A DNA stretch of 64,000 bases from Trachythela sp. YZ-2020 (Eukaryota; Cnidaria; Anthozoa; Malacalcyonacea; Clavulariidae): contig JADLSH010000186.1 in assembly GCA_016169945.1 (NCBI GenBank), forward strand, positions 1,550,001 to 1,614,000, read 5' to 3'. Below, piece after piece: positions 44,440 to 56,258 of the stretch. Made by a program: the position numbers and the translations under genes. The first letter of the stretch is position 1. The number at the start of each line of letters is the position of its first letter. The notes under the pieces are model-generated. The model did not search any database and was not told the origin of the DNA. It worked only from the letters and a program-made list of their open reading frames with translations.

Positions 44440-46150
44440 ATATATTATTGGACGTTTTCCGGGCGGGAAGATGATCGAGATCCCGGCATGTATATATTTC
44501 TATAATATTTTTTGCCTTCTGTTTGTTTTGGGGGGGGGGGGGGGGAAGGGAAGGAGCAGGAGGGGGAAAGCATCATCATTATTAACAGAAAATGGGTAAA
44601 ACGCACTCACAATTAACATATGAGGTGGGGAGTAAGGGTAAGATGGGATGGAGCAAGTGTCAGATGGGGTGCATGGAGCAAGGGTCAGATGGCGTGGATC
44701 AATACGTTGTATATGGAAGTGTTTCTAAAGTCTTATAGTCCAATACAAATAAATGTTTGCCAAGCGAATGTAAAAACATAGCTTTTATAAGGATTTAAAC
44801 CTTACAAAGTTTAAAGCGTTTATATATAGCAAACACGATAAGCTCATTTATTGTTTAAATTTCTTTTTTAAAACAATAAGTTCTGCTTCTAAGAGCGTAT
44901 AATTCTTAAACGCTATCACTCGTTTGGGATCGACTATTTATTCTCCGAGGCATCCTCGTAGCTGTTTTTCACCTAATCGAGCTTCCTAATCGAGCGAGCA
45001 TAACTTCATATCGTGCGAACTTATTTCCATATCGAGCGAGTCTATTTGCAAATCGAGCGAGCTTAGCTTCGAGCCAAGGTCTAAGATGTGAGGATAGCTC
45101 CGAGCCGAGCTCTAAGATCCAAGAATAGCTGTGAGCCGAGCTCTAAGATGTAAGGATAGCTCGTAGCCGATCCTAGTATAAAGTATATATCTTCGAGCGG
45201 AACCTACTATATAACTCTAAGCCGAGCTTAGTATAAGGGAGATACAAATAATCAAGATACAATTAAGGAAGATAAACATAAGGAAAATAAATTCCACTCC
45301 TCTCTCGAACTCCAACCCTTTCTCTAACTTAACTCTAACCCTTTCTCTAACTCTAACCCTCTCTCTAACTATAACACTAAACCTTTCTCTAACTCTAACC
45401 ATTTCTCTAACTCCAACCCTTTCTCTAACTCTTACCCTAACCCGTGCTCTAACCCGAACTCTAATACTAACGCAAACTCTAGCTCTATAGTTAATGGTCA
45501 CAGCCCTCAGCTTAACCTTGTTGTTATGTAAGATTATTGCTTTTCACATATTGTATGCTCTTTATAAACGCTTGCAATTTTTTCCTTATAAGAACTACGT
45601 TTATACACTCGCTTAGTAAACATATATTTGTATTGCTCTATAAGACATTAGCAACATTTACTATGCCAATAAACTTTAAGATATTCTCGTTATGGAAAGA
45701 TGTATCTCTGTCTATTATTATTTCGTATTGGCCAATAACAATTTACTAGGTTAAACGTCGCTATATTGGTTGTCTAAGGAAGCCGCTTGTCTGGCATGAA
45801 GCGACACTAGATACGAGAATATATTTAAGAAGTTTATAAATCGAAAATTTTAATTACGACAACAAAGCCATCTTTGTGTTTGTTGTTATGTAACGACGAA
45901 ATATGGTTCACCTCATCTGATTCTTGCTCCACCCCATCTGACCCTTGCTCCACCACCCCTCCCCCCATATGCTAATAATGAGTGCGCCGCCCCATTTTCT
46001 GTTACTGAGATGCCTCCCTTGCCCCCTTCCCTCTCACCGCACAAAAAACAGGCTGGAAAACGAGATATATTACTACTAACGTTTTTCGTCCCGTCACGCC
46101 TGGACGCGATCCCGGTTTTAACAATCGAGATCTAGCCTGAAGTGGAATTT
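44440..46150. mobile_element. 1.7-kb element with long inverted ends and telomere-like core
   Basis: Left part 44447-44700 and right part 45905-46120 are inverted copies, roughly 75% alike: aacagaaaatggg, gcactca, ggagcaagggtcagatgg. A G18 run (about 44530) lies in the left arm. Subterminal segments also pair (44700-44830 with 45590-45660). The core has a 31-bp tandem (45068-45190, gctc.gagccgagctctaag) and a degenerate CTCTAACCCT tract. There is no coding capacity. It ends 170 bp downstream of the fibrinogen-related gene's stop codon. Confidence 0.65.
45290..45490. repeat. Telomere-like CTCTAACCCT tandem tract
   Basis: About 25 imperfect units of ctctaac/ccctttctctaac. It resembles, but is not identical to, the TTAGGG/CCCTAA telomere repeat of animals. 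A G-strand counterpart lies at 57590-57705. Confidence 0.75.
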
Positions 46151-46321
46151 TTTTGCCATATAAATGCTCCATTCCGCCAACCGGAAGAGTATTACGCTGA
46201 CTTTGCTTTATTTGGTCACAGTCATGTGACGATCTGAATAGTCAAATCATTGAAGAGAGATTAGACTATTCGATTGTTGTAATCGGATTCAATATGCATT
46301 GTACTGCGCAAAAGCATATAA

Positions 46322-46558
46322 CTATATGCCCACCTCAATAGGAAGAACACTATGACCAACTAGCTTGTACGAGATCAATTTTCCATCATCTCTCTTCACT
46401 TGATAATCCATGCATTTCTTCCAGAGTCTCTTAGGAAGACTGGTTCTTATCCAAAACCATGTGTACACATCTTTTGTCATTTTTCCTCCGTTCATTGCCT
46501 GACAGTTCTGAGCACAGTAATCTTTTGTTCCTCCCAGTGGCCCATAACAACCACAACA
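46322..46558 (-). CDS. FReD gene exon 8 (terminal, cysteine-rich)
   Basis: Acceptor attgtgtttag, then CCGCYGPLGGTKDYCAQNCQ, KDVYTWFWIRTSLPKRLWKK and a charged end to VLPIEVGI-stop at 46322-46324. A GTGGGC donor-like site just before the stop means a further exon cannot be fully excluded. Confidence 0.8.
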   Translation of the reverse strand, partial: CCGCYGPLGGTKDYCAQNCQAMNGGKMTKDVYTWFWIRTSLPKRLWKKCMDYQVKRDDGKLISYKLVGHSVLPIEVGI

Positions 46559-49500
46559 CTAAACACAATTGCAACATATTTATTGTTTTTATAAAATAGC
46601 CAGCATTGTGCATTTTCTTTTTCCATCTAAAGTTTCTTATTATTAACGGTGGTCCATATCTGTAGTGTTGTAGCTTTTCAAGCATTTTTCCACGGTTGAA
46701 AAAATCACTATCCAGTGGATAGCACTATTCGGCCTTCGTACAACCGGCCTTAGAGCACAACTTTTAAGCTTCAACAATCGTGCAGTTAGGGGAATTAGTA
46801 ATGAGAAATTTCAAATTGGATAAGTAAAATAATCGCGCTGAATTAAATGGTATGCTTTACTAGATATACTGACTAAGAAAGTTAAGTTTAGACTTCTTAC
46901 GTGTCCATTATCACACCCAACAAAAGCAGTTGCGTTGTATTCCATACCAGATATACTTCCGACTGTTTTGTAACTAGAAGCAAATGCAATTTATGCAGGA
47001 TTCACACAATTCATACATATATTCTTCATTATTTAAGAAAATAGATTTCCATGCAGTAGAAATGTAAAATAAATATCGTATCCTTACGGCGAATGATATT
47101 TTTCACATGTGAAGTTTAACGTTTTGATTGGCTAGTGTTTTTACGCTCATAATTGTAAACATGGCGCCCAGTTTCAGCGAAATCCGATCACCAAAGTGAG
47201 GGCTTTATTTTGTTTTTCGCTAATAAAGCGACTAATTCGGGCCATTCCATTTAATATATGCCCTCCCCCCCCCTATTGAAGGGTCTGGATATCCAAGGGG
47301 GGAGAAGAGGTGTTTCATCCTAGTTTTTCCTAGGGGGTAGCAACATTTTGCTTAATGGCAAAGTTTTGGTGTCTTAGTGATATCCAAGAGGGAGAAAACG
47401 ATAACCAAAAAGGGTACCCCTCATACAACAGGGGTGGTGGGGAGGGGGGCTATATTGAAGTAAATGGCCCATTATCATAAACGAGAACACTAACTATCAC
47501 CTAAGGATTGTTCTCAAGATTTGTATTCACAAAAATCATCCGAACTCCCAGCGGGAATCCAACCCGTATCTCCCGATTGCCGGTCCGGATGTTTTACCAC
47601 TATATACTATAGGGTTTCAGACAGCAATGCGATGTTAACTAGAGACCTGGTTCCTACTAATGATATGCGTACTTTGTATTTAAAGTTTCAACATATCTAT
47701 AGTGCGATATTGTATGTGTTTGTGTTTTCATATACCAAGTCTGTATGTTATATAGTACATGTTGCAAGCTTGGAAAGATATTAACTAAGGAACGTTCTCA
47801 ACCTTTGTATTCAGAAAAATCATCTAAACTCCCAACATATACAGGGTGTATAAAAAAACGGAGTCCTTGCTTCAAATGTAAATTTTCAAAAGACAATACT
47901 AGAGTAAAATGTTTATGTTTATATTCATTTTAAAGCGTAGCCATTCAGCTTTCTAACGGTAGGTTTTGTTTCAAATTTGAACGATTGGTTTGCGGATAAT
48001 AATATTTTAAGTGACTGTGATTGGAGAATCTAAAATTTGAGATCCGATAATAACTGATACTAATATATTTTTATCAACACAGCGATAAAATTGAACATTT
48101 TTGCAATGTATCATCAAAACCAAACAACCACGGCTTTCCATGTACTACTTTGAGTTCATTTACAAACGTTACATGCCTTAAAGGTGGTTTAAGCCATGGT
48201 TTAAGCATGATGCATGGACGTCAAATTATTTTACGGTTATTTGTGGGTTGGATTTCGGAGTATCAATAAATAAAACTATCGAATATCTTGTATAAAGTTA
48301 TTAAATTGTTTTTAATCCTTTTTCTCGTGTGGCAAGAACAATATTGAAGTTTAAACAACAAAATTCAAGAATTTTACACGCGACTATGGAATAACATTAG
48401 TAAAATTGCATATTAATTATGCGGCATCTAAAACTGATAGGTTCTAAATTTTTTCATGTTCAGTTATTACTTGCATTAAGGACACCAATAACGACTTGTT
48501 CGAAAGAGAAAAGAACAGGCTTTAAAATATGACCTAAATCACGTTATATGGTCCAGTATTCCGAAAATTATTAAGTATAAAATAATGGACTCCGTTTTTA
48601 TTACATCCTATATATATACATATATATATCCTGTGTTTTCTGTATTTTCTGTACCTAAATGATCCATCGTAATCCAGTTTCACTTTCAGAAGATCATGAT
48701 ACGCAAAGCTCAAAGAACAAGGTTTCTCCAAACACGAGTTCATCTTAGTCTGAAAACCGATAAAAATATATCTCAGAACTAATTTCAAGAAAATTAAGAA
48801 AGATTATAAATGGTAATAACTTAGATTATACTTACAATCAGTGACATGGAATTAAGGTGAGACACTTTGATCGAAAGGTTATTTTTCCGCAAATTCATAT
48901 GTAAAACCTCCATCCCATGTTTCAATGTTAGTGTTCATGCATGCATTTCGTTGTCGAAAATTTGTCGGCAACACTATACAGAACACAAAATCACTTGTGT
49001 GAGGCGTAACGTTACCGTTTTATCTCTATCGATCCAGGAATTTTGTCACTGATTGTAGGTTTAAACCGTTTACTTACAAAATGGTTGCAAAATTTCTGTG
49101 GACACTTACTCTTACCGAAAATTTAACACTGTGTTACTTATTATTGGGTATTTTAACTACCACCATTTCAGATACAATGTTTGTTTTTTTAATTAATCAA
49201 GATGAATCCACTTTAATGATTATCAACATTAAATTGGTGTGGGGAAATGAGGAACATGATCTAATACCTTTTGAAAGCAAGTGAGGCGGCTGAAGCAAAT
49301 TTTGATATTTTTGTATCGCTGTACATAGAATTTTTAGGCGGTATTGTCAGTAAACGTATCTACTGAGAATACGTACGTACCCATCCAAAGTTAGCTGAAT
49401 GGCGATAAGCGTAGCCAAATTTCGAACATCTCAACTTTGTGGTGACAATTTTTCCTGTTTGAAGATCTTTTACATATGCAATATTTCCAATCCCTGCCGA

Positions 49501-52500
49501 TCTTTGATGACATCCAGCACTGGTCATCATCAGGTTCTTCAATGGACGTCTGGACTTCAATCGAAATACCCTAACAATCATTTGTGTTGAGTTTTTGAAA
49601 TATTGTAACTATAGTTTTGAAACATGAGATAGTATAGGTATGGTGAAAATAAGGCAAGGCAAGATAAGGTAAGGTAAGGTGGTACCAAGCTGTGGTAAGC
49701 TGGGGGATCTGGGCGAACGTTCTAGCATCAGTCTAACAATATTACGTTAATCTCTGTATAGGCTGTATATAATTGATATATATTTATATTTTGTACCTAT
49801 CTTATACTGTAATATCTAGTTATAGCTGTAAATTATAGATAATTTCGTTTGTATAACTCTCTATAATCTGTAATCATATTGCAATTCACCTTTTGGTGCG
49901 AAAATATGTTTTAATAAACCTTTAATGAAAACTTTATTGATATAACTTTTTTCTTAGATATATACAATTGTAAATCTCACTTCTAGAGGTAACTTACAAT
50001 TGACTACTTAAACTGATCAAATAAGGCTATATATATATATTATTATTAATATTTAAAGGAAATACGGATAGTCTAAATATTCATTAGTTCAGGATTAGTC
50101 CATTCTTTATTTCTACAACAAAAAATATAATACGAAGTTCGGATGGCTATAGATATCATTCTTCTTTATATGCAGTATTGTTGGTGTTGTTTGTCGAGTC
50201 CTAAATCATTTAACATTTCAATGAAGGTATGGCATTGTTTGTCAAACACACCGAGTGAGCTGATAGACAGATTTACAAATTTCACAGTTGAAAAGTTTCT
50301 ATTTTGTTCTCTTATCAGGTCTTTGTATTTTGCTTTCTTGCGTTTAACGTTGTTTGAGAGGTTTGATTCAAATCCTACGGTGAGTTCAACAAATTAGTTG
50401 AACAAATTAGTTCAACAAATTAGTTCAACAAATTAGTTCAACAAATTATTCGAAGCAAATTAGGTGTGCCAGTCAAGTGTGGGCTCCCCAAACGGTAACT
50501 AACATTTTATCAATTGAGCGAGTTCAACGTCGCGCAACGAAATTTATCCTCTCCCTTCCATATAGAACTGATATATCATATAAGGAGAGACTGCAGTCTA
50601 TTGGCGTTCTCCCGGTCTGCTACTGGCAAGAATATTTAGACCTCACCTATCTTTTTAAGAGTATCATTAGCAATGACATTAATGTCTCAATACGAGTCTC
50701 TACTCGGAAATTCGTGGATCCAAATAATGGAATTCTACTAAAAATACCAAAGTTCAGAACGGTTAGTTACCAAAACAGTTTCCATGTCAGGGCTCCTAGT
50801 GTTTGGAACATCCTACCTACATGTAGCACCATCCGTGATACATCAAGATCTTTAGCTTACTTTAAATCTTTGTTATATAACTATTACTTCGAACTTCTAA
50901 ATAATATTTACAACCCGGACAACCCAAGAACATTTAAGTCAGTGTGCGTAAAATGCCACTCCACGCGGCCTCTCGCTAATTTATCTGTTAGAACGTGTTG
51001 TTGACAGTTTAGCTAATTATTAGTTTTGTGTATATGTAATTGTAACTGTATTGCTATAATATTTGTTGGGGACCCCGTTATTGGAGATATCTCTGTGGTC
51101 AGTTCCTGCCTGTGTTGTATGTAGATTAATTGTGTATTCTTATTTATGTTTGTTCGCAAATCTTGTAAAATAAAAAAAAAATAAAAATAAAAAAAAAAAA
51201 AAAAAAATAATAATATAGAGGTGTTTGTCTGAGGTGGAAAGAAGTAAATCTGGACGATAATAATAATAATAATAATAATAATAACATCGGTACATGTAGT
51301 TTGAAAAAATTGGCTAAACAATTATGTAAGCTCAGTCTCGACTTTTATTTGATTCGTTGTCTGAATTAACTGGCCAGACAACCAATAATGCATTTACTTG
51401 ACCAGGTTTCATGTGTCAGATGTGTACCGAAATAGACAGTATGGGTTTTTACTTTATATTTCTTTACTTATTTTTTGGGAATTATCAACTAGCTGTATGG
51501 TACTCTATGTAAGGCTTTAACAGCTTTTTCTACAAAATTTTAGACATTGAAAAAAATAGACAATTTTTATAAATTATCAGATTGCATGAGTGGTAAATAT
51601 TCGCTTTTAGTATAATATCAGTAGTAAATAATAGCTTTCAAGTGTTTTAATTGCTTGGCTGAACTGTAAATCTGAGGCATTATTTACTAGCTGGAGTGAT
51701 AAATAATGCTGTTTTTCAAAATGGCTCCCCAAAGTCGTTTTGTAGTGACTTTCTCCATGAAATTAAAGAAATAAAGGATAATGCAATTCCGCATGCAAAA
51801 CACAAAACTATCAAGAAGTCTTTTTGCAATTAATTTATTAACAATTTGTTTGAAAAATGTAAAACTTACGAGTAGCAAGCAAAGAGCGACAAATTGCACT
51901 TTCCAAGGTCGTTTATTCACATTTAAAACGAACATGACAACAATTAACTTATCTTAAACATTTTAAATTGTCTTATTTATATCCTGCATGATCTTTCTTG
52001 TAAATTGTAAGCATTTTTAGCGCCATTCTTCCATTTAGAGTTGTTGTTTTAACGAACTTCCCGGGTATTTTAATAGACGTATTTCAAAAAGAAGTAAATT
52101 ATATTCATAACGAAAGCGCATGTTGTTGCATTTAACTTTATGCATATTTTACTACTGAAATTATAATAAAACAGTTGTTTACCTCTTGATTATCGGTGAA
52201 TGTTCACATTGACTTCGTCTCGGTGAATCTTCACCGATAATCACCTCGACTTCGGTAAATAATTGTTAATTAACACGTATACTGTTGACGTTCGCGTCTT
52301 TAGTAATTATTTAATAAATACCAATGTGCTTTCGTGGCTTTAAAATCTTCACTTGTTGCCATCTGTACTCTGAAATCAAGGATTGGTGCATCACCTAAAG
52401 AGCTTGTCCAATGAGGTTTGCCAAATGGTCCCACTGGATCATTATTGGATGGAAATGTATACGTCATAGGATTATTTTTCCGACCAATCAGAATGAACCC

Positions 52501-55500
52501 CCCGCCATCAGTACTCATGTCACACCACACCTGCAATCAATAGACAAGTTTCACAAATATGCGCATGCAGTACTGCTTTTCTATCAATTCTTCTTCGAAA
52601 GTCAAGAACAATGCAACGAAGTCACATTGTAACAAAGTTACACTGTCAGGAAGCAAGCGCTCCCTGTATTAGGTAAGGATAAGAGTACGTAAAGATTAGC
52701 AGGATTATTTTAAGGATAGGGAAAAGATCAGCAAAGATCAAGTTGAAATCACAGTTAACGACGAGACGACCGAGAATACGAGCAAAAACGTCGAAGAAGA
52801 TACTATTATGGAAACTCAAGTGGAAACACCGCATAATGTGGGGAAAGGTAGCTGATTCTATCGCTCAGGATGACACTTGGAAGTTTGCGCGTTTAAGATC
52901 GAAAAGCTCAAAATGCCGAGATTTAACGGTGACGAACAGTACTATGCAATATTTAAATCTGATTTTAAACAAATTATTGGCTCTAAATACAATAGTAGAG
53001 ATGCAATTACCCTATTTCTTACAGCCCTCTGTGGAAAACCGTTGGAAATGATCAAGGGTATTGGATTGTGAGTTAGCTCATTTGATGAGAAGTTGCAATA
53101 CACTGAAGGAAGTTGGACGTCCACACGACATAGGCAATAACCATATATTGGAAATAATCGAACAAAAAATTTGTAATGATGGCCGAAAGGTATGGACACG
53201 TTACCTAGAAAGAGTGAAGATTGAATGAAAATTGATGGACTTAATAGAATGGATGACAGTTGAGATGAAATCGAAATGCGTGCGATAGCATCATTAAGGA
53301 ATGTGGGTAAATTGAGAGTCCATCACTTCCCTGGAAAAAAATCCAGCAGAACAAAAGCTTAGAAGTGTTGGATATGCAAATCCTCAGATCACTGGGTAGA
53401 TTGAAGCCATAACTTCATGACCATGGCCCGAAATGAGCGCTTGAAGTTTATCAGAGACAATCACGCGTGCTACGACTGTATCAATAAAGTGGGAAGAGAT
53501 CATCGAGCATCTAACTATAGTCGAAGACGCCCGTGTACAGAAATTATCAATAATGCAACCTGCATGCACAGTGGTGATATAAAACAAGTTGGTAATCTGG
53601 TCGCTCAACATTTCCCATTAGGAGCAACCCAGAGTAACCCAGCGTCAGTCAACAAAAATGTTAAGGGTAGGAGTATCTGTCTCGATCGAGATGAATGAAA
53701 TCTGGTCAACTGAATCTATGGGAGTTGAGGTGAAATCATGTCTTTGTGATGGCGAGATTCTGAGCCGAATAGAACGAGAAGAAGCTTATATAATCCTGTA
53801 AGAAATCTTATAATCAGTGGATCATAACGTATCCTTCTTAAGCAAAACCCTGAACATGCCAAAGCTTACAACGCACAAATGAAAGAGATGAAAGATTTGA
53901 AATTTTCTCGAAAGATCACAAACGAAGACGAAAAGCGGTATAAAGGCCCTGTCCGTTACATCGATAATCATGTTGTCATCAGACCGGAGAAAAAGAGCAC
54001 TCTATGAAGAATCGTGTACAACTCATCATCGAATTACCAAGGCCACCGATTAAACGATTACTGGCTGAAGGGCCTAGATTTGTTAAACAACCTGTTTGGC
54101 GTAATACTTCGCTTGCGCGAGGAACCAGTGGCTGTCCATGGAGACATCTCGAAGATGTATCAACATGTTCTCCGTTTTTTATGGAGGGACATGGAGGAAC
54201 GTGAGCCAGATACGTATGTTAAACCGTACTGATATTCGGAAATAAACGAGACGAAAATCAAGATTCCTATTCAGAAGCGGCCGCTTCTTTGAAGAAAAAA
54301 ATCTTATATGGATGACATTTGTAGCTCTGTAAAGACAGTGGAGCAAGCAAAGAAGTTAACGACAGATCTTGACAAAGTTCTGCAGGAAATAGGCGAGTGA
54401 TAATATATTCAATACAACACGGCCGCGAGTGTTGTAAACAACTTGTGAAATGAACATATAATGACGTTTGATGATATGTGTGCAATGCGATACAAATACG
54501 GTGGAAAATATGGCGTCTTCACCGAGTACTTCGAGTTATACCATAGCACCAGTGTTTAATAACTGCGTGTTTAATTCTTGCAATAACTGTTGGACGGGGA
54601 AATAAATCGGTGCTTGTTAAATAATTTTGGTATTGGAATAAAATAAATGTGATTTTGTTGTTGTAATGCATTTTTTACTGTTGTACAATGGACCGATGAG
54701 ATTTCAATAAATATGCCATGCAAATCAGTTACAATTTACAAACACTCGTGGTTGTAACAGAAAAGATACAACCACGAGTGTTTGTAACTGATTTGCATAT
54801 TTATTTAAATATCATTTGTATGGGGTATACAGAGGTGTGCATGTGACGTAATCCGTGAAATTTGATTGGCTATAAGCCTCATTAATTATTCATGAATTTC
54901 ACAAATAAATATATAAAGAAGTAGGTATATTGATATAATATGGGAAAACATGTTTTCTACAAATGGTACATGTACAGCATAGATGTTGTTGAAGTAGTCT
55001 GTTTGACTTGCATTTTTTGTTCCTTTCTTTAATTTATGTTGATAGTGAAATTGGCTTTCTAATAATGAGGTAACAAAAGTAGGCAATTTACCGACAACTT
55101 GGTTAACGAAATAACTAACCTTTATGGGTCTTGAAAGTCTTAAATTTATCCAGTAATAGCCATGAGTAGGCTCAGGAACTTTGTTCAAAATATCAGAGCA
55201 ATCATAACCAGGGTTGAAAAATTCACCAACAGTTTTGTGATTTATGCCTTTAATATAATGTTAAAAAAGGTTGCCCATCAACATACGTATAAATACGCCC
55301 ATGCATAGAGTGTTGTAGGTAAACTAGTCGCAGTTATAAACTAACAACAGGGAAAGCCTTTGAAAAACAATTAACAAATTGATGCATCAATAATTGATTA
55401 GTACTAGTCAAGTAAAATCTCACTGAAAGCTCCCCATTCAATTCACATATACATGCAAGTAATTGCCTTTGTGCTGTTTATCCCAATAAAGATCAACTTC

Positions 55501-56258
55501 TGGCCACGCTGCTGATCTATATTTAGAAAGCAAATATAACACTTAATGAATAGATTCTTTCGTCTTACCATCTGTGGACATCCACTTGTAAACATCTCTA
55601 TTTTTGACACAAACGAGGATTATTTCTTGACCAGCTCTACTCTTCACCAAAACCTCACGACCATGTCGTGTTTGGTTACACGATCCAGGATCATAATCAT
55701 TCAGTACTGTAATACTCTGCGATAAATAAGGCATGCAGTATCAGATACATATTATAACCGGATTTTCTATTTCAGGGGAAGGAGAAGGGTTATTGTAGAA
55801 TAAGCCAGGATCGAGAGGCCCTGTAAGCACTTTTACAATCCTTTTGTTCCACACTGAAACGTACTTCATGGAGCATTTCAGCCTTTTTCAGGGTATTCCT
55901 GCATAATATAGTACATTTAACCCTCAGTAGGAAGGCATCCGAGGCCATCCTCCTCGGGGAAAATTTACAATATGTATGACGTGGCATTTTCTAGCTGTGC
56001 CATGGGGGCGGTGCATTTAATACCATAGTTTGAATATTTCCAATCATCCTTTAACATATAACTACCATACGAATTACGAAAAATTACTAATTAATAAAAA
56101 ATGTATTGGATTATCATTGGTCATCTTCATTGAAAATATAAACCGGTTATACAGTTCTAAAAAGAGGTCAATCGTGTACATACCCGCTTGAAGTTAACAC
56201 CAGCACTAACAAACGACAAGGAACAACAAACCACAGACAATATCAAGGTCCACTTCAT
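46322..56258 (-). CDS. Secreted fibrinogen-related (FReD) protein, 8 exons
   Basis: Complete gene model, minus strand. Exons: 56184-56258, 55569-55716, 55120-55247, 52322-52530, 49381-49570, 48655-48749, 46901-46973, 46322-46558. Total 1155 bp, 384 residues, every junction in phase with GT-AG sites and no internal stop. Domains: signal peptide (1-19); a short module with SCNQTRHGREVLVKSRAG (about 30-75); then a fibrinogen-related domain from GYDCSDILN, through YYWINL and WCDMSTDGGGFILIGRK, to the cysteine-rich end (CCGCYGPLGG, KDYCAQNC). The usual fibrinogen calcium-site and GWW/C-terminal pocket motifs are not clear. The N-module plus FReD layout resembles coral secreted and skeletal-matrix proteins (from family knowledge, unverified). 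Introns hold LINE and BEL/Pao relics. Confidence 0.85.
46901..46973 (-). CDS. FReD gene exon 7 (73 bp)
   Basis: Small exon required by phase between exons 6 and 8. Acceptor ttgcttctag, donor GTAAGA, phase 0 end. Encodes YKTVGSISGMEYNATAFVGC with sequon NAT. Confidence 0.8.
47541..47612 (-). repeat. tRNA-like SINE head
   Basis: Minus strand: agtggtaaaac (A-box-like) and gggttggattccc (B box) with a tRNA-like middle. It lies in intron 7 of the FReD gene. Its 5' flank (ttgtattcacaaaaatcatc) recurs at about 47797 (ttgtattcagaaaaatcatc), a partial second copy. Confidence 0.55.
48655..48749 (-). CDS. FReD gene exon 6
   Basis: Acceptor atcggttttcag, donor GTACAG (phase 2). Encodes TKMNSCLEKPCSLSFAYHD and KLDYDGSF. 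Confidence 0.8.
49381..49570 (-). CDS. FReD gene exon 5
   Basis: Joins the split Trp codon from exon 4 (HW-VFRLKSRR). Contains MMTSAGCHQRSAGIGNIAYV and KLRCSKFGYAYRHSANFGW, two cysteines. Ends phase 0 before GTACGTAC. Confidence 0.85.
50150..50395 (-). pseudogene. Retroelement ORF fragment (ELTVGFESNL type)
   Basis: Minus strand encodes VELTVGFESNLSNNVKRKKA ... FVNLSISSLGVFDKQCHTF, a stretch I recognise from cnidarian retrotransposon ORFs just downstream of the RT. It is a short remnant inside intron 4 of the FReD gene. Confidence 0.55.
50384..50447 (+). repeat. 14-bp tandem repeat, about five copies
   Basis: Unit (ttag)ttcaacaaa, one copy with a g-for-c change. It separates the minus-strand retroelement fragment from the plus-strand LINE. 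Confidence 0.85.
50484..51213 (+). pseudogene. 5'-truncated LINE, RT C-terminus with poly(A)-rich tail
   Basis: An open 174-residue frame is the C-terminus of a CR1/Jockey-like RT: IERVQRRATKFILSLPYRTD, ERLQSIGVLPVCYWQEYLDL, and VRAPSVWNILPTCSTI. Then a short 3' region and an A-rich tail (51168-51209). The intact frame suggests recent insertion. (TAA)n follows at 51258-51284. It lies in intron 4 of the FReD gene, antisense to it. Confidence 0.85.
51214..52321. other. FReD intron 4, no recognised element
   Basis: AT-rich. A hairpin-like segment at 52176-52250 (ttgattatcggtgaatgttc / gaatcttcaccgataatcacc) is the only structure noted. Confidence 0.4.
52322..52530 (-). CDS. FReD gene exon 4 (WCDM / GGG region)
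   Basis: Acceptor ttgattgcag, ends phase 2 before GTATTT. VWCDMSTDGGGFILIGRK is the most conserved FReD stretch (C-D-M-x-T-D-G-G-G-W/F). A following WTSSLGDAPILDFRVQM segment completes the subdomain. Confidence 0.9.
52743..54400 (+). pseudogene. BEL/Pao-type LTR retrotransposon remains (gag-pol)
   Basis: Frameshifted plus-strand remains in FReD intron 3. The gag part (52877-53230) has MPRFNGDEQYYAIFKSDF, the BEL/Pao capsid-like start. Then a zinc knuckle at about 53460 (ACYDCINKVGRDHRASNYSR). A protease-region fragment is scarcely recognisable. RT follows near 53870-54400 with RIVYNSSSNYQGHRLNDYWL, DLLNNLFGV, and a catalytic YMDD at about 54310. Large deletions and many stops are present, and no LTRs were found. 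Old and inactive. Confidence 0.75.
54718..54798. repeat. 81-bp palindrome with acactcgtg core
   Basis: Arms atgcaaatcagttacaa..acaaacactcgtggttgta and its reverse complement (one 7-base gap) flank a 10-bp loop. Outer aaatatg/catattt adds pairs. It shares acactcgtg with the palindrome at 37581-37720. Confidence 0.8.
55120..55247 (-). CDS. FReD gene exon 3 (start of fibrinogen-related domain)
   Basis: Starts at the acceptor attaaag and ends phase 0 before GTTAGT. Encodes NPGYDCSDILNKVPEPTHGY then YWINLRLSRPIK, the conserved C-x-D/Y-I/L...GVYWI start of FReD domains. Confidence 0.85.
55569..55716 (-). CDS. FReD gene exon 2 (N-terminal module)
   Basis: Acceptor ttatttatcgcag, donor GTAAGACG, ends phase 1. 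Encodes SITVLNDYDPGSCN and a beta-rich segment EIILVCVKNRDVYKWMSTD. Two cysteines are probably disulphide-bonded to each other. Confidence 0.85.
56184..56258 (-). CDS. FReD gene exon 1 (signal peptide)
   Basis: 25 codons: MKWTLILSVVCCSLSFVSAG followed by VNFKR, donor GTATGT, phase 0. The ATG at 56258 is preferred over the upstream one at 56369 because it places the hydrophobic core directly at the N-terminus. Confidence 0.85.

Noticed and set aside
45217..45501. 94-codon frame rich in RVRV repeats
   Set aside because: Translation of the telomere-like tandem tract.
51013..51321. 102-codon minus-strand frame with Ile and Phe runs
   Set aside because: Translation of the LINE A-rich tail and the (TAA)n repeat.
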